From NCBI GenBank assembly GCA_018842655.1, contig JAGTWN010000004.1, positions 3,410,001 to 3,474,000 of the forward strand: a stretch of DNA of 64,000 nucleotides, in the 5' to 3' direction. A model generated the notes under the pieces. It was not told the DNA's origin, did not search any database, and saw only the letters and a program-made list of their open reading frames with translations. Source of the stretch: Candidatus Pantoea haifensis. GTDB lineage: Bacteria; Pseudomonadota; Gammaproteobacteria; Enterobacterales; Enterobacteriaceae. Below, piece by piece: positions 49,768-60,400 of this stretch. How positions within the stretch are numbered: the stretch's first letter is position 1; every line of letters starts with the position of its first letter. A program made the position numbers and the translations under genes.

Positions 49768-49874
49768 CCCAGAGGTATGAATGGGTGTGAAAACGTAACT
49801 GCTTCGGCAGTAATACCCGTATCAGGTATTTACCCTGTTATTGCACCAGCCCACGCAGATGCGTGGGTTTTTTT
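49768..49874 (+). ncRNA. omrA/omrB: OmrA/OmrB-type small RNA, copy 2
   Basis: A 107-base gene that begins CCCAGAGGTATGAATGGGTG and ends with ACCAGCCCACGCAGATGCGTGGG plus seven T. Its ends match those of copy 1, with compensatory changes in the terminator stem (CCCACGCA/TGCGTGGG against CCTGCGCA/TGCGCAGG), strong evidence of a conserved RNA. The middle differs and holds an extra hairpin, CTGCTTCGGCAG, followed by the partly repeated ATACCCGTATCAGGTAT. It is longer than the E. coli RNAs (82-88 bases). The -10 region (GAGGATAAC) is less clear than for copy 1. It follows the PBP3-like gene. Confidence 0.85.
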
Positions 49875-50019
49875 ACCTGACATTACCGTTGTAACGGCTG
49901 CGCTTAGCTGCTCACACCTCTTAACCCGCTCTTTACGTTTCCCCGCAAACAAAAAATATTCGCTGTAGTAACCTGGTCATAACGCGCCGTTGTGCCGCAT
50001 TCCGCGACGGTTCGCCAGT

Positions 50020-50057
50020 CCTTTACGGTGTGGGTAGCGCCGTAAAGGGCGCTTTTT
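50020..50057 (+). terminator. Terminator with a competing hairpin before the small RHH-like gene
   Basis: AGCGCC (50036-50041) and GGCGCT (50048-50053) form a 6-bp stem with loop GTAAAG, followed by T's to 50057. The loop and left arm can instead join CCTTTACGG (50020-50028) paired with CCGTAAAGG (50040-50048), 9 bp. The two structures exclude each other, the layout of an attenuator. The gene starts 22 bases after the T run. The rest of 49875-50019 shows nothing I can name. Confidence 0.6.
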
Positions 50058-50079
50058 CACTGTTTAACCGGAACAGGCT

Positions 50080-50268
50080 ATGCCGAAAACAAAAGACAAA
50101 ACGCCGCGCGGCGAGGGCAGATCAGCGGCATTCCAGCTACGTATTCATCCGCAACTGCATCAACAACTTCGCACTCTGTCTGATGATGAAAACATCACGC
50201 TGGCCTGCTGGCTGAAAGATCTGGCGCGACGTGAGTTACGTCGTCGCGGCATCGAACCCATGGGATAA
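50080..50268 (+). CDS. Small ribbon-helix-helix-like protein
   Basis: A 62-residue basic protein. After a charged N-terminus the segment AAFQLRIHPQLHQQLRTLSD looks like the beta strand and first helix of an Arc/CopG-type ribbon-helix-helix, and ITLACWLKDLARRELRRRGI like the second helix. Such proteins bind DNA as dimers, as autorepressors or antitoxins, but no toxin-like gene is next to it. AGG lies shortly before the ATG. Possible regulator of the following efflux operon (inference from position only). Preceded by a terminator with competing hairpin. Confidence 0.6.
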   Translation: MPKTKDKTPRGEGRSAAFQLRIHPQLHQQLRTLSDDENITLACWLKDLARRELRRRGIEPMG

Positions 50269-50319
50269 CGGCTAGCGCCCTAAGCAATACGTGCGAAAGG
50301 GCCACACAAAAAGTTTAAG

Positions 50320-50336
50320 ATTTTCGATTCGAAAAT
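50320..50336. promoter_or_regulatory. Perfect palindrome upstream of the AcrA-like gene
   Basis: ATTTTCGA T TCGAAAAT, a 17-bp perfect palindrome with a single central base, 104 bases before the acrA-like ATG and in front of a possible -10 TACAAT (50378-50383). A candidate repressor or activator site. Confidence 0.5.
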
Positions 50337-50394
50337 ATATTTTACGCTTCCTTAACAGCTTACTCTGCGCTGCCCCCTACAATAAACGACCTTT

Positions 50395-50410
50395 GAGAGT
50401 AATCACTCTC
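50395..50410. promoter_or_regulatory. Dyad in the AcrA-like leader
   Basis: GAGAGT AATC ACTCTC, 6-bp arms with a 4-base centre, just after the putative -10 and so near the transcription start. It could be an operator or a leader hairpin. Confidence 0.4.
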
Positions 50411-50440
50411 GTTACTTTTACTCTTCTTGTTGAGAAAACT

Positions 50441-51576
50441 ATGCGCATGAAAGTTCTTTCTGCCAGCGTGGTGTTTTTACTGGCAGCTTGTGATCAGGGG
50501 GCAACGCAGTCTGCCGCCTCAACCACGCCGGAAGTAGGCGTAGTGACGCTCAAAAGCGAGCCAGTAACACTGTTAACCCAGTTGCCAGGCCGAACCACAG
50601 CAGTGAAAACAGCCGAAGTCCGTCCTCAGGTCAGTGGCGTCATCCAAAAGCTGCTGTTTACCGAAGGGGAGAAGTCAAAGCGGGCCAGCCGCTGTACCAA
50701 ATCGATCCTGCCAGTTACAAAGCCGCTTATGACAAGGCGCTGGCAACCTGGCAAAACGACGCGATGATCGCGAAACGCTACAAACCTTTGGCTGCCGCCC
50801 ATGCCATCAGCCAGCAAACCTACGACGACGCGGTGGCTGCCGAGCGTGAAGCCAAAGCCGATGTCGAAACCGCAAAGGTCAATCTTGACTACACGCTGGT
50901 CAAAGCACCGATTACCGGCCATATCAGCCGATCGCTGGTCACTGAAGGGGCGTTAGTCACCAGCGGTCAAACCGACTATCTCGCGACTATTCAGCAACTC
51001 AATCCTGTGTATGTTGACGTCAGTGAATCTTCTACCGATCTGCTGCGTCTGCGCCGGGCGCTGGCCGAGGGCAAGCTACAGCAAGTAGGCGACAACGCTG
51101 CGGCGGTAAAACTGACGTTAGAAGATGGCAGCCATTATGCGCAGCAAGGCAAGCTGGCTTTTTCTGAAGTAAATGTTGATCAAGCCACCGGCACGGTGGT
51201 GCTGCGTGCGGTATTCCCGAATCCACACAATGAACTGCTGCCAGGCATGTATGTACACGCCAGCTTCCCGCAAGGCATTCAGCAGCAGGGGATTACGGTG
51301 CCGCAGGAAGCCATCATGCATGACAGCAAAGGCCAGCCTTATGTATACGTAGTAAAAGCAGACAGCAGCATTGAGCAGCGCAGCGTAACCACCGGCGAGA
51401 TGATCAAAGAGAAATGGTTGATCACCAGCGGCCTGCACGAGGGCGAAAAAGTTGTGGTCAATGGCCTGCAAAGCGTACGCAACGGCAGTAAAGTCACAGC
51501 CGTGGCAGCCAGCGTGAACGATACGCCTTCTGCTGACAGCGTCAGCCTGACGATGACCGATCCGTCGGCGCAATAA
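50441..51576 (+). CDS. RND efflux periplasmic adaptor, AcrA type, reading frame interrupted
   Basis: Lipoprotein adaptor linking the RND pump to the outer-membrane channel; about 378 residues after correction. Signal with lipobox LAAC, lipidated Cys near residue 17. Then the AcrA-type blocks TQLPGRTTAVKTAEVRPQVS, LYQIDPASYKAAYD, the coiled-coil hairpin, INLxYT-equivalent VNLDYTLVKAPITGHISRS and LNPVYVDVSESSTDLLRLRR. One base is missing at 50672-50673; adding it joins TEGEK to VKAGQPLYQID. The hairpin arms each appear about seven residues shorter than in E. coli AcrA (compared from memory). ATG 50441 or 50447. acrB-like follows after nine bases. Confidence 0.9.
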
Positions 51577-51585
51577 GGAGACGTC

Positions 51586-54500
51586 ATGTCTAAATTCTTT
51601 ATTGAGCGTCCGATTTTTGCCTGGGTTGTGGCGATTATCGTGATGCTGGTAGGCGCCATCGCCACCCTGAACTTGCCGGTTAATCAATATCCCGATATCT
51701 CGCCACCGGCAGATCTCCATCTCCGTGACCTATCCGGGCGCCAGCGCCGAAACCACGCAAAACACGGTGGTACAGGTGATTGAGCAGCAGCTCAACGGCC
51801 TTGATGGCTTGCGCTATCTGGAATCAAGCAGCGCCAGCGACGGCAGTGCTCAGATCATCGCTACGTTCAACCAGGGCATTAACCCCGACATTGCACAGGT
51901 TCAGGTACAGGACCGCGTTTCGCTGGCGGAGTCGCAGTTGCCAACTGATGTAACCCAGCAAGGCATCCGCATCCGTAAGTACCAGAAAAATTTCATGATG
52001 GTGATCAGTCTGATTTCCAGAGATGGCAAGCTGAGCAACGGTGACCTGGCCGATATGCTGGTCTCGAAACTGGAAGATCCGATTTCACGCACCAAAGGGG
52101 TCGGTGATTTCATGGTTCTGGGTTCAGAGTATGCGATGCGCATCTGGCTCGATCCCGCCAAACTGTATAAATACAACCTGATGCCGAGCGATGTCAGTAG
52201 CGCAATTAATAACCAGAACGTTCAGGTCTCATCCGGCTCGCTTGGCGGTTTACCGACCGTCCGCGATGCGAAAACCAACGCCACTATTCTGGGAAAATCG
52301 CGCTTCACCAGCGTGAAGCAGTTTGAAAATGTGCTGCTTAAGGTGAACAGCGATGGCTCGCAGATCCGCCTGAAAGATGTGGGCAGCGTGGCATTAGGGC
52401 CACAAAGTTACACCATCGACTCGACGATGGATGGTAAACCCTCTGCCGGTATCGCTCTGCGCCTGGCAACGGGCGCAAATGAGCTGGATACCGCCAAAGC
52501 GGTGCGCGCTACGGTAGCGTCGCTCAAGGATTCGCTGCCGGACAACGTAGAAGTGCAATATCCCTATGACACTTCGCCGGTGGTCAGCGCCTCAATCGAA
52601 GAGGTGGTTAAAACCCTGATCGAAGCCATCGTTTTAGTGTTCTTCGTGATGCTGATCTTCCTGCAAAACCTGCGCGCCACTTTTATCACCACGCTGGTGG
52701 TGCCGGTGGTGCTGCTTGGCACCTTCGGCATTCTTTCCGCCTTTGGTTACAGCATTAACACCCTGACGATGTTCGGCATGGTGCTGGCGATAGGGCTGCT
52801 GGTGGATGATGCCATCGTGGTGGTGGAAAACGTCGAGCGCGTGATGCACGAAGAGCAGCTCGATCCAAAAACTGCCACCATTAAATCGATGCAGCAGATT
52901 CAGGGCGCGCTGTTTGGTATCGCGCTGGTGCTGTCGGCGGTGCTGTTACCGATGGCATTCTTCTCCGGTTCAACCGGCGTTATCTATCGTCAGTTCTCGA
53001 TAACTATTGTCTCGGCGATGGCGCTGTCGGTACTGATGGCACTGATTTTCACCCCGGCATTGTGCGCCACGCTACTCAAAGCCTCTTCTGCTGAGCACAA
53101 AACTACCGGGCTTGCCGGTTGGTTCAACCGCAAGTTTGACAGCGGCACGCTGCATTACACGCACGGCGTCAGCAAAGTGATTTCGCGCCGTGGGCTGTTT
53201 CTGGTGATCTATCTGGTGATTGTCGGTGTCACCGGCTACCTCTTCACACGTGTACCTACCACCTTCCTGCCAGATGAAGATCAGGGCCTGATGATGGTTC
53301 AAATCACGCTGCCGGTGAACGCATCGTCACAGCGCACCCAGAAAGTCATCAACGATCTCAATAGCTATCTGCACGATAAGCAGGCCGCCGTGGTCACCAC
53401 CGTGTTTGCGGCGAACGGCTTTAACTTTGCCGGGCGCGGGCAAAACAGTGCAATGGCGTTTGTGCGGTTAAAAGACTGGAGTGAGCGTACTCAGTCCAGC
53501 CAGAGCGTGAAAACCCTGGCCGCTAACATCATGGTGCACTTCGCTAACTATAAAGACGCGAAAATCTTTGCCATGGTGCCTCCTGCAGTTATGGAGCTGG
53601 GAAATGCCACCGGTTTTGACTTCTACCTGCAAGATACCGCGGGGCACACCCATCAGGAGATGATGGACGCGACGCATAAATTCCTCGACCTCGCCAATAA
53701 AGATCCGCGTCTGAGCGCGGTACGCCTGAACGGCATGGAAGATGAGCCGCAGTATCAGTTGCTGATCAACGATGAGCGCGCCAGCGCACTCGGCTTGAGC
53801 ATGGCGGACGTCAATGACACTTTATCGGTGGCCTGGGGCTCAAGCTACATCGATCAATTTATGTATAACGGCCGCGTTAAAGAGGTTTATTTGATGGGGA
53901 AAGCCGATTCGCGCGTCACGCCTGAAGATCTCAATAAATGGTACTTCCGTAATAGCAGCGGAACTATGGTGCCGTTCTCCGCATTTGCCAGCGGCAAATG
54001 GGTCAGCGGTTCACCTCACTACGAGCGTTTCAACGGTATGACAGCGGAAGAGATCCTCGGCTCGCCAGCGGCGGGTTACAGCAGCGGTGAAGCGATGAAA
54101 GCGGTGGAGGAGATCGGGGCAAAAATGCCGAAAGGTTTCCGCGTGCAGTGGTACGGCATCTCTTATGAAGAGCAGGCGTCGGGATCGCAAACTACCCAGC
54201 TGTACGCTATTTCCGTGCTGGTGGTGTTCCTCTGCCTGGCGGCGCTGTATGAAAGCTGGTCGATTCCGTTCTCGGTGCTGCTAGTGGTGCCACTGGGCGT
54301 GCTGGGTACCATCAGCGCGGTGCTGCTGCGTGGTTTGCAGAACGATGTGTTCTTCCAGGTCGGGCTACTTACCACCGTCGGGCTGGCGGCCAAAAACGCC
54401 ATATTGATTGTGGAGTTCGCCAAAGAGCTTCATGAGCGCGAAGGCAAAACGCTGGTGGAAGCGGCGGTTGAGGCGGCGCGCTTGCGTATTCGTCCGATCA

Positions 54501-54715
54501 TTATGACATCAATGGCGTTTATCCTCGGCGTCTTGCCACTCACGATCTCCAACGGTGCCGGGGCCGGTAGCCAGCATTCAATTGGGACGGCGGTAGCGGG
54601 CGGCATGCTCACCGCGACTTTCCTTGCCATCTTCTTTGTGCCGATGTTTTACGTTGTGGTCGCGCAGTTCTTCTCGCGCAAGAAAAAGCCTGAGGTTGTT
54701 TACAATGATAACTAA
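51586..54715 (+). CDS. RND efflux pump inner-membrane transporter, AcrB type, reading frame interrupted
   Basis: About 1042-residue proton-driven multidrug transporter. The start [20 protein letters not shown] is that of HAE1-family RND pumps. TM4 carries the proton-relay pair in [20 protein letters not shown]10 has the Lys in [13 protein letters not shown]. Two halves of six helices with large periplasmic loops. The frame break lies near 51708-51709: one extra G in CCGGCAG best explains it, because removal gives [14 protein letters not shown] with the AcrB spacing. It is the only break in the window that looks like an inserted base. Nine bases after acrA-like; overlaps the following outer-membrane factor by 11 bases. 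Confidence 0.92.
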
Positions 54716-56108
54716 AATCTCCTGGGCGCTGCTGCCTTTGGCAGTCACCCTTGGTTTAACCGGCTGTACGTTACAGCCGAACTATCACCGTCCAGCGATG
54801 CCGGTTGATGCACACTATGATCAGGCAACGCCGGTGGGCAATGTGGCTGATCTGCCGTGGCAGAATTTCTTCAATGACGCCACGATGCGCCAGTTGATCG
54901 ATCTGTCCCTGAAAAACAACCGCGATCTGCGCGTGGCAGCCTTAAATGTCGAACAGGCGCGCGCCTCGGTGCAAATCGATCGCGCTGCGCTGTTGCCATC
55001 CATTAATGCTACCGCCAGCCAGACATCGGCCCATGAACCGGCTAACCTGTACAACACCCAGTCAACCGGTGCAGTAACCTATCATGAACTGAATGCGGGG
55101 CTGGGCGTCACCTCATGGGAGCTTGATTTCTGGGGGCGTTTGCGTAGCCTGCGCGATCAGGCACAGGAGAGCTACTTATCGACCGCAGCTACGGAACGTG
55201 CCACGCGGATTTCATTGATCTCGCAGGTGGCATCGGCCTGGCTGACGCTCTGTTCGGATAACGATCTGCTGCATCTGGCGGAAGAAACGGTGCAGAGTCA
55301 GCAAAAATCATATGAACTGACCCGGCTCAGTTACAACGGCGGCGTAAGCAGCGAACAGGATCTGGTGCAAGCGGAAAGCACCGTGCGCAACGCTGAAGCC
55401 GATGTGGCGAGCTACACCCGTCAGGTGCGTCAGGATGTGGATGCGTTGCGGCTGCTGGCTGGCACCGATCTGCCCGCCACGCTGTTGAAAAACGCCACGC
55501 TCGACAGCAACTGGCAATTCCCGGCAACGCCAGCGGGGCTGCCATCCGATCTGCTCACGCGCCGTCCCGATATCATCGCCGCCGAGCACCAGCTCAAAGC
55601 GGCTAACGCCAATATTGGCGCAGCGCGTGCGGCTTTCTTCCCCAGCATCTCGTTAACCGCGTCGGGCGGTTCAACCAGCAGTTCACTAGGCCATTTGCTG
55701 GAAGGTGGCACTGCCGCCTGGTCATTTGTGCCATCCATCAATCTGCCGATTTTTGACGGCGGCGTAAATGAGGCCAATCTGGACATCGCTAAAATCGAAA
55801 AACGCATTGAAATCGCTAACTATGAAAAGGCGATTCAGACCGCGTTTAAAGATGTTAACGATGCGCTGGCGGGACAGGATACCTGGCAGAACCAGTTGAC
55901 GGCGCTGCAAAAAGAGGTGGCAGCCACTCAGCGTGATTACGACTATTCTGAATTGCGTTACAAGCAGGGTATAGATAATTATCTCAATGTATTAGTGGCA
56001 CAACGTTCGCTTTACACTGCGCAGCAGGCGTTGATAGCCGCGCATCTGGGCCAGCTGAATCAAAAAATCACGCTGTATGAAGCATTAGGCGGCGGCTGGA
56101 AATCATGA
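54705..56108 (+). CDS. Outer-membrane efflux lipoprotein, OprM/NodT family
   Basis: A 467-residue outer-membrane factor for the preceding RND pump. Signal with lipobox LTGC, lipidated Cys21, then LQPNYHRPAMPV as usual for OprM. The two OEP repeats are seen as AALNVEQARASVQIDRAALL and AIQTAFKDVNDALAGQDTW, and LLTRRPDIIAAEHQLKAANA is a family hallmark. The ATG at 54705 overlaps the acrB-like stop by 11 bases. E. coli AcrAB uses the unlinked TolC; having its own OprM-type protein in the operon is the Pseudomonas-like arrangement. Confidence 0.93.
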   Translation: MITKISWALLPLAVTLGLTGCTLQPNYHRPAMPVDAHYDQATPVGNVADLPWQNFFNDATMRQLIDLSLKNNRDLRVAALNVEQARASVQIDRAALLPSINATASQTSAHEPANLYNTQSTGAVTYHELNAGLGVTSWELDFWGRLRSLRDQAQESYLSTAATERATRISLISQVASAWLTLCSDNDLLHLAEETVQSQQKSYELTRLSYNGGVSSEQDLVQAESTVRNAEADVASYTRQVRQDVDALRLLAGTDLPATLLKNATLDSNWQFPATPAGLPSDLLTRRPDIIAAEHQLKAANANIGAARAAFFPSISLTASGGSTSSSLGHLLEGGTAAWSFVPSINLPIFDGGVNEANLDIAKIEKRIEIANYEKAIQTAFKDVNDALAGQDTWQNQLTALQKEVAATQRDYDYSELRYKQGIDNYLNVLVAQRSLYTAQQALIAAHLGQLNQKITLYEALGGGWKS

Positions 56109-56195
56109 TGTTTTTAACGAAACCCTTACGGTTTGGCAATGGAATGTCGTAGCAAAAGCAGCCGATAATAAGTGCCGTAGTATCAAAAGTTAATA

Positions 56196-56216
56196 ATCCC
56201 CTGGTTTACAGGGGAT
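56196..56216 (+). repeat. Hairpin between the outer-membrane factor and mdtA
   Basis: ATCCCCTG and CAGGGGAT form a perfect 8-bp stem with loop GTTTA, 34 bases before the mdtA start. Without a T run it is either a weak terminator of the first pump operon or a leader element of the second. Confidence 0.5.
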
Positions 56217-56249
56217 ATCCCATTATTTCTTGTTCAATTGAAGAGTTTG

Positions 56250-57466
56250 ATGATTACTAACGCCTCCCGTGCTTCCCGTTCTCGCTGGCTTAAATGGCTG
56301 CTTTTGTTCATTGTGATAGTGATTATCGCCGCTGTTGTCTGGCGCATGTTACCTTTTGGTAAAGGCGCGGGCAGGGAATGCCACCGGGCGGACGTCCGGG
56401 CGGGCCGGGAATGATGGCGGGAGGCGGCACAACGCTGGTACACAGCGGCATAGCCAGCACAGCTGACGTGCCGGTTTATCTGAATGCGCTCGGTACTGTC
56501 ATTCCCAGTGCCAGCGTCACGGTAACCAGCCGCGTCGACGGACAATTAGAAAAGGTCTGGTTTACCGAAGGGCAGAAGGTTGAAGCGGGTCAGTTACTGG
56601 CACAAATCGACCCGCGCAGCTATCAGGCAACCCTCAATCAGTATCAGGGCGAACTGAATGAAAACCAGGCGCTGCTGAAAAGCGCGGAGCTGACGCTGGC
56701 GCGCTACCGCAAACTGGCGGCGCAGGACTCCTTATCGCGTCAGGATCTGGATACGCAAATCGCCACCGTCGGGCAATATCGCGGTGCGGTTGCCGCCGAT
56801 CAGGCGCAGATCGCCAGCGCCAGGCTGAGTATTGAATATGCTCGGATCACTGCGCCAGTCAGTGGGCGCGTGGGATTGCGTCAGGTCGATCCCGGCAATA
56901 TGGTGCAAACCTCCAGCAGCACCGGCCTGGTGACCATCACTCAAATGCAACCCGCAGCGGTGACCTTTAGCGTGCCGCAGAGCAATATTCCGCTGCTGGT
57001 TAAGGCGCTGCACAGCGGCCAAAGCCTGCCCGCTACGGCATTCGATCAGGATAACGCTCACACACTTGCAACGGGTGAAGTGAAATTTATCAGCAACCAG
57101 ATCGACACCAGCACCGGCACTGTTGAGGTGAAAGCCATTTTCCCGAACCAGGACGAGGCGCTGTTTGCCAATCAGTTTGTGAATCTGCGTTTGCAGACCA
57201 GCACCCTGAAAGGTGCCACGGTGATCCCGACGCAGGCGTTACAGTTAAGCAGTGACGGCAGCTTTGTATTTATCATCAATAAAGACAACACCGTCACCCG
57301 TAAAGCGGTATCCGCAGGTCCGGCGTTCGGCGACGATCTGCAGGCGATTTTACAGGGTGTACAGCCGGGCGATCGCCTGGTAACAGAAGGTATTGATCGC
57401 CTGACCAATGGCAGCAAAGTGTCGGTGGCGGATGAGACTGCAAAGAGCACTGCTGAGGCCAAATGA
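56250..57466 (+). CDS. mdtA: RND efflux periplasmic adaptor MdtA/MuxA, reading frame interrupted
   Basis: About 405 residues after correction. An N-terminal membrane anchor ([20 protein letters not shown]), a Gly/Pro-rich linker, then [40 protein letters not shown], the short coiled coil, [20 protein letters not shown] and [15 protein letters not shown]-type tail ([20 protein letters not shown]). One G is missing from GGG at 56374-56376; adding it joins GAGRG to [10 protein letters not shown]. Overlaps mdtB by four bases. It heads an operon with two different RND subunits, the MdtABC/MuxABC arrangement. Confidence 0.92.
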
Positions 57467-60400
57467 ATCCGTCACGCCTGTTTATCCTGCGACCTGTCGC
57501 CACCATTTTGTTAATGGCGGGCGTTCTGATCGCCGGGATTTTTGCCTATAAATTCCTCTCTACTTCGGCGCTGCCGCAGGTGGATTATCCGACCATTCAG
57601 GTGACGACGCTTTATCCAGGAGCCAGCCCGGATGTGATGGCGTCTTCCGTGACTTCGCCGCTGGAACGCCAGCTTGGTCAGATGGCGGGACTGAGCCAGA
57701 TGACGTCGACCAGCTCCAGCGGTTCGTCGATCATCACCTTAAAGTTCAGCCTCGATCTGTCGCTGGACGTGGCGGAGCAGGAAGTGCAGGCGGCGATCAA
57801 TGCCGCTAATAACCTGCTGCCGGACGATCTACCCAACCCGCCAACCTACAAAAGGTCAACCCGGCAGACAGCGCCGTGATCACGTTAGCGGCCAGTTCAG
57901 AAAACTTACCGCTGACCCAGGTACAGGATTTGGTTAATACCCGCGTTGCCCTCAAGCTGTCGCAAATATCGGGCGTCGGTATGGTCACGCTGGCAGGCGG
58001 GCATCAACCGGCCATCCGCGTTCAGATGGATCCCCGGGCCCTGGCGGCGCACGGCCTGACGCTGGAAGACGTCAATACCTTAATCAGCAACAGCAACGTT
58101 AACGGCTCAAAAGGCGGCTTTGATGGTAAATATCACTCCGTCACGATCGATGCTAACGATCAGCTACGCACTGCCGATGAGTACGGCAATCTGATCCTCA
58201 CTTATCAAAATGGTGCGGCGCTGCGGCTGAAAGATATTGCGCATATCGAGCAGGGGCCAGAAAACAGCTTCCAGTCAGCGTGGGCCAACAACAGTCCGGC
58301 GATCGTGATCAGCGTGCAGCGCCAGCCGGGCGCAAATGTGATCCAGGTGGTGGATGGCATCAAAGCACAGCTCCCCTCGCTACAGGCTGCGCTGCCGGAC
58401 GGCGTGAAAATGACCATTCTGTCTGACCGCACGCAAACCATTCGCGCCTCGATCAGCGACGTGCAGTTTGAACTGATGCTCTCGATTGCGCTGGTGGTAA
58501 TGGTGACGTTCCTGTTTCTGCGCAACGTGGCGGCAACGCTGATCCCAAGCGTAGCGGTGCCGCTGTCGCTGATTGGCACCTTTGGCGTGATGTATCTGGC
58601 GGACTTCAGCCTGAATAACCTGTCACTGATGGCGTTAACGATCGCCACCGGCTTCGTTATTGATGATGCGATTGTGGTCGTAGAAAACATTTCGCGGCGG
58701 CTGGAAGAGGGCGAATCACCGATGGAAGCCGCCCTTAAAGGCTCGCAACAGATCGGTTTTACCATCATCTCGTTAACCTTCTCGCTCATCGCGGTGCTGA
58801 TCCCGCTGCTGTTCATGGGCGACGTGGTGGGACGCTTGTTTCGCGAATTTGCCATCACGCTGGCGGTATCAATTTTAGTGTCGATGCTGGTCTCGCTGAC
58901 GCTAACACCGATGCTGTGTGCCTATTTGCTGCGCCATATTCCGCCAGAAAAGCAGTCGCGCTTTTCCCGCAAAGGCGGTGAACTCTTCGACAAACTGGTT
59001 CGTGGCTACGACCGTCTGCTCACGCTTGTCCTGAACCATCAGAAGCTGACGTTGTTGGTAGCACTGGCAACCTTTGCGCTGACCGCGCTGCTTTATGTGA
59101 TGGTACCAAAAGGCTTTTTCCCGACGCAGGATACCGGGCTGGTTCAGGGTGTGACGGTGGCGTCACAGGACGTGTCGTTTAGTGAGATGGCGAAGCGGCA
59201 ACAGGCGCTGGCAAAGGTCATTTTGCAAAACCCATCGGTGGAAAGCGTGTCGTCAACTATCGGTATCGATGGCAACAACACCAGCCTGAACAGTGGCCGA
59301 CTGCAAATCAATCTCAAATCATTTGACGATCGTGATGACAAAGCAGATGTGGTGATTCAGCAGCTACAGCAGGCAGCGAAACAGGTGGTGGGCATTCAGC
59401 TCTATATGCAGCCAGCTCAGGATTTAACCGTTAACGATCAGGTCACGCCAAGCCAGTATCAGTTCACGCTTGACGACGCGGACAGTGAAACCCTGGTGCA
59501 GTGGTCACCAAAAATGGTGGCAGCATTGCAACAGCGACCTGAATTTAACGGCGTGGTAAGCAATTTGCAGGATCAGGGCCGTGTGGCTTACGTAGAGCTG
59601 AACCGCGATAAAGCGGCACGCTATGGCCTTACCGCTTCGGACGTCGATACCGCGCTTTATAATGCGTTTGGTCAGCGTCTGGTTTCCACTATCTTTACGC
59701 AGTCGAATCAATATCGCGTGGTGCTGGAAGTGGCGCCGAAATATCAACAAGGCCCGGCGTCGTTTGATGATGTCTATCTGCAACCGTCCAGCGATACCGA
59801 CAGCAGTAATTCTGACAGTAGCACATCGTCAACCAGCAGCACGGCATCGGGCAGCAGCACAACCAGCAGCAGCGACAGCACAACCCATACCAGTGGCATG
59901 GTAAAACTCACCTCAGTTGCCACGATCCACCAGCGCACCGGGTCGCTGATGCACATGCGGCTTAATCAGTTCCCGGCGGTGATGATCTCGTTCAACCTCA
60001 ATGCGGGCTATTCGCTGGAGGATGGACAGAAAGCAATTGCTGCGGTGCGTGAACAGTTGCAACTGCCCTCCAGCATTACGCTGCGTTATCAGGGCGAAAC
60101 CTCTGCCTTTCAGAGCGCCACAGGGAATACGCTGTGGCTGATTCTGGCGGCGTTGATCACGATGTACGTGGTGCTGGGGATTTTGTATGAGAGCTTTATC
60201 CATCCCGTCACCATCCTCTCTACGCTGCCATCGGCCGCAGTCGGCGCGCTGCTGACGCTGATGCTGGCAGGCACCGAGTTCAGCCTGATTGCGCTAATCG
60301 GCGTGATTTTGCTGATTGGTATCGTGAAGAAGAACGCGATAATGATGATCGATTTTGCGCTTGAGGCGGAAAACAAACAGCGCCTCAGCCCGCGTGATGC

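Noticed and set aside
47737-49874. The two similar omr ends read as terminal repeats of a mobile element around the PBP3-like gene
   Set aside because: They are in direct orientation, match a known sRNA pair, and no transposase or target duplication is present.
49673-50057. Riboswitch in the gap after the PBP3-like gene
   Set aside because: Apart from the omr gene and the competing hairpins no conserved riboswitch core could be recognised.
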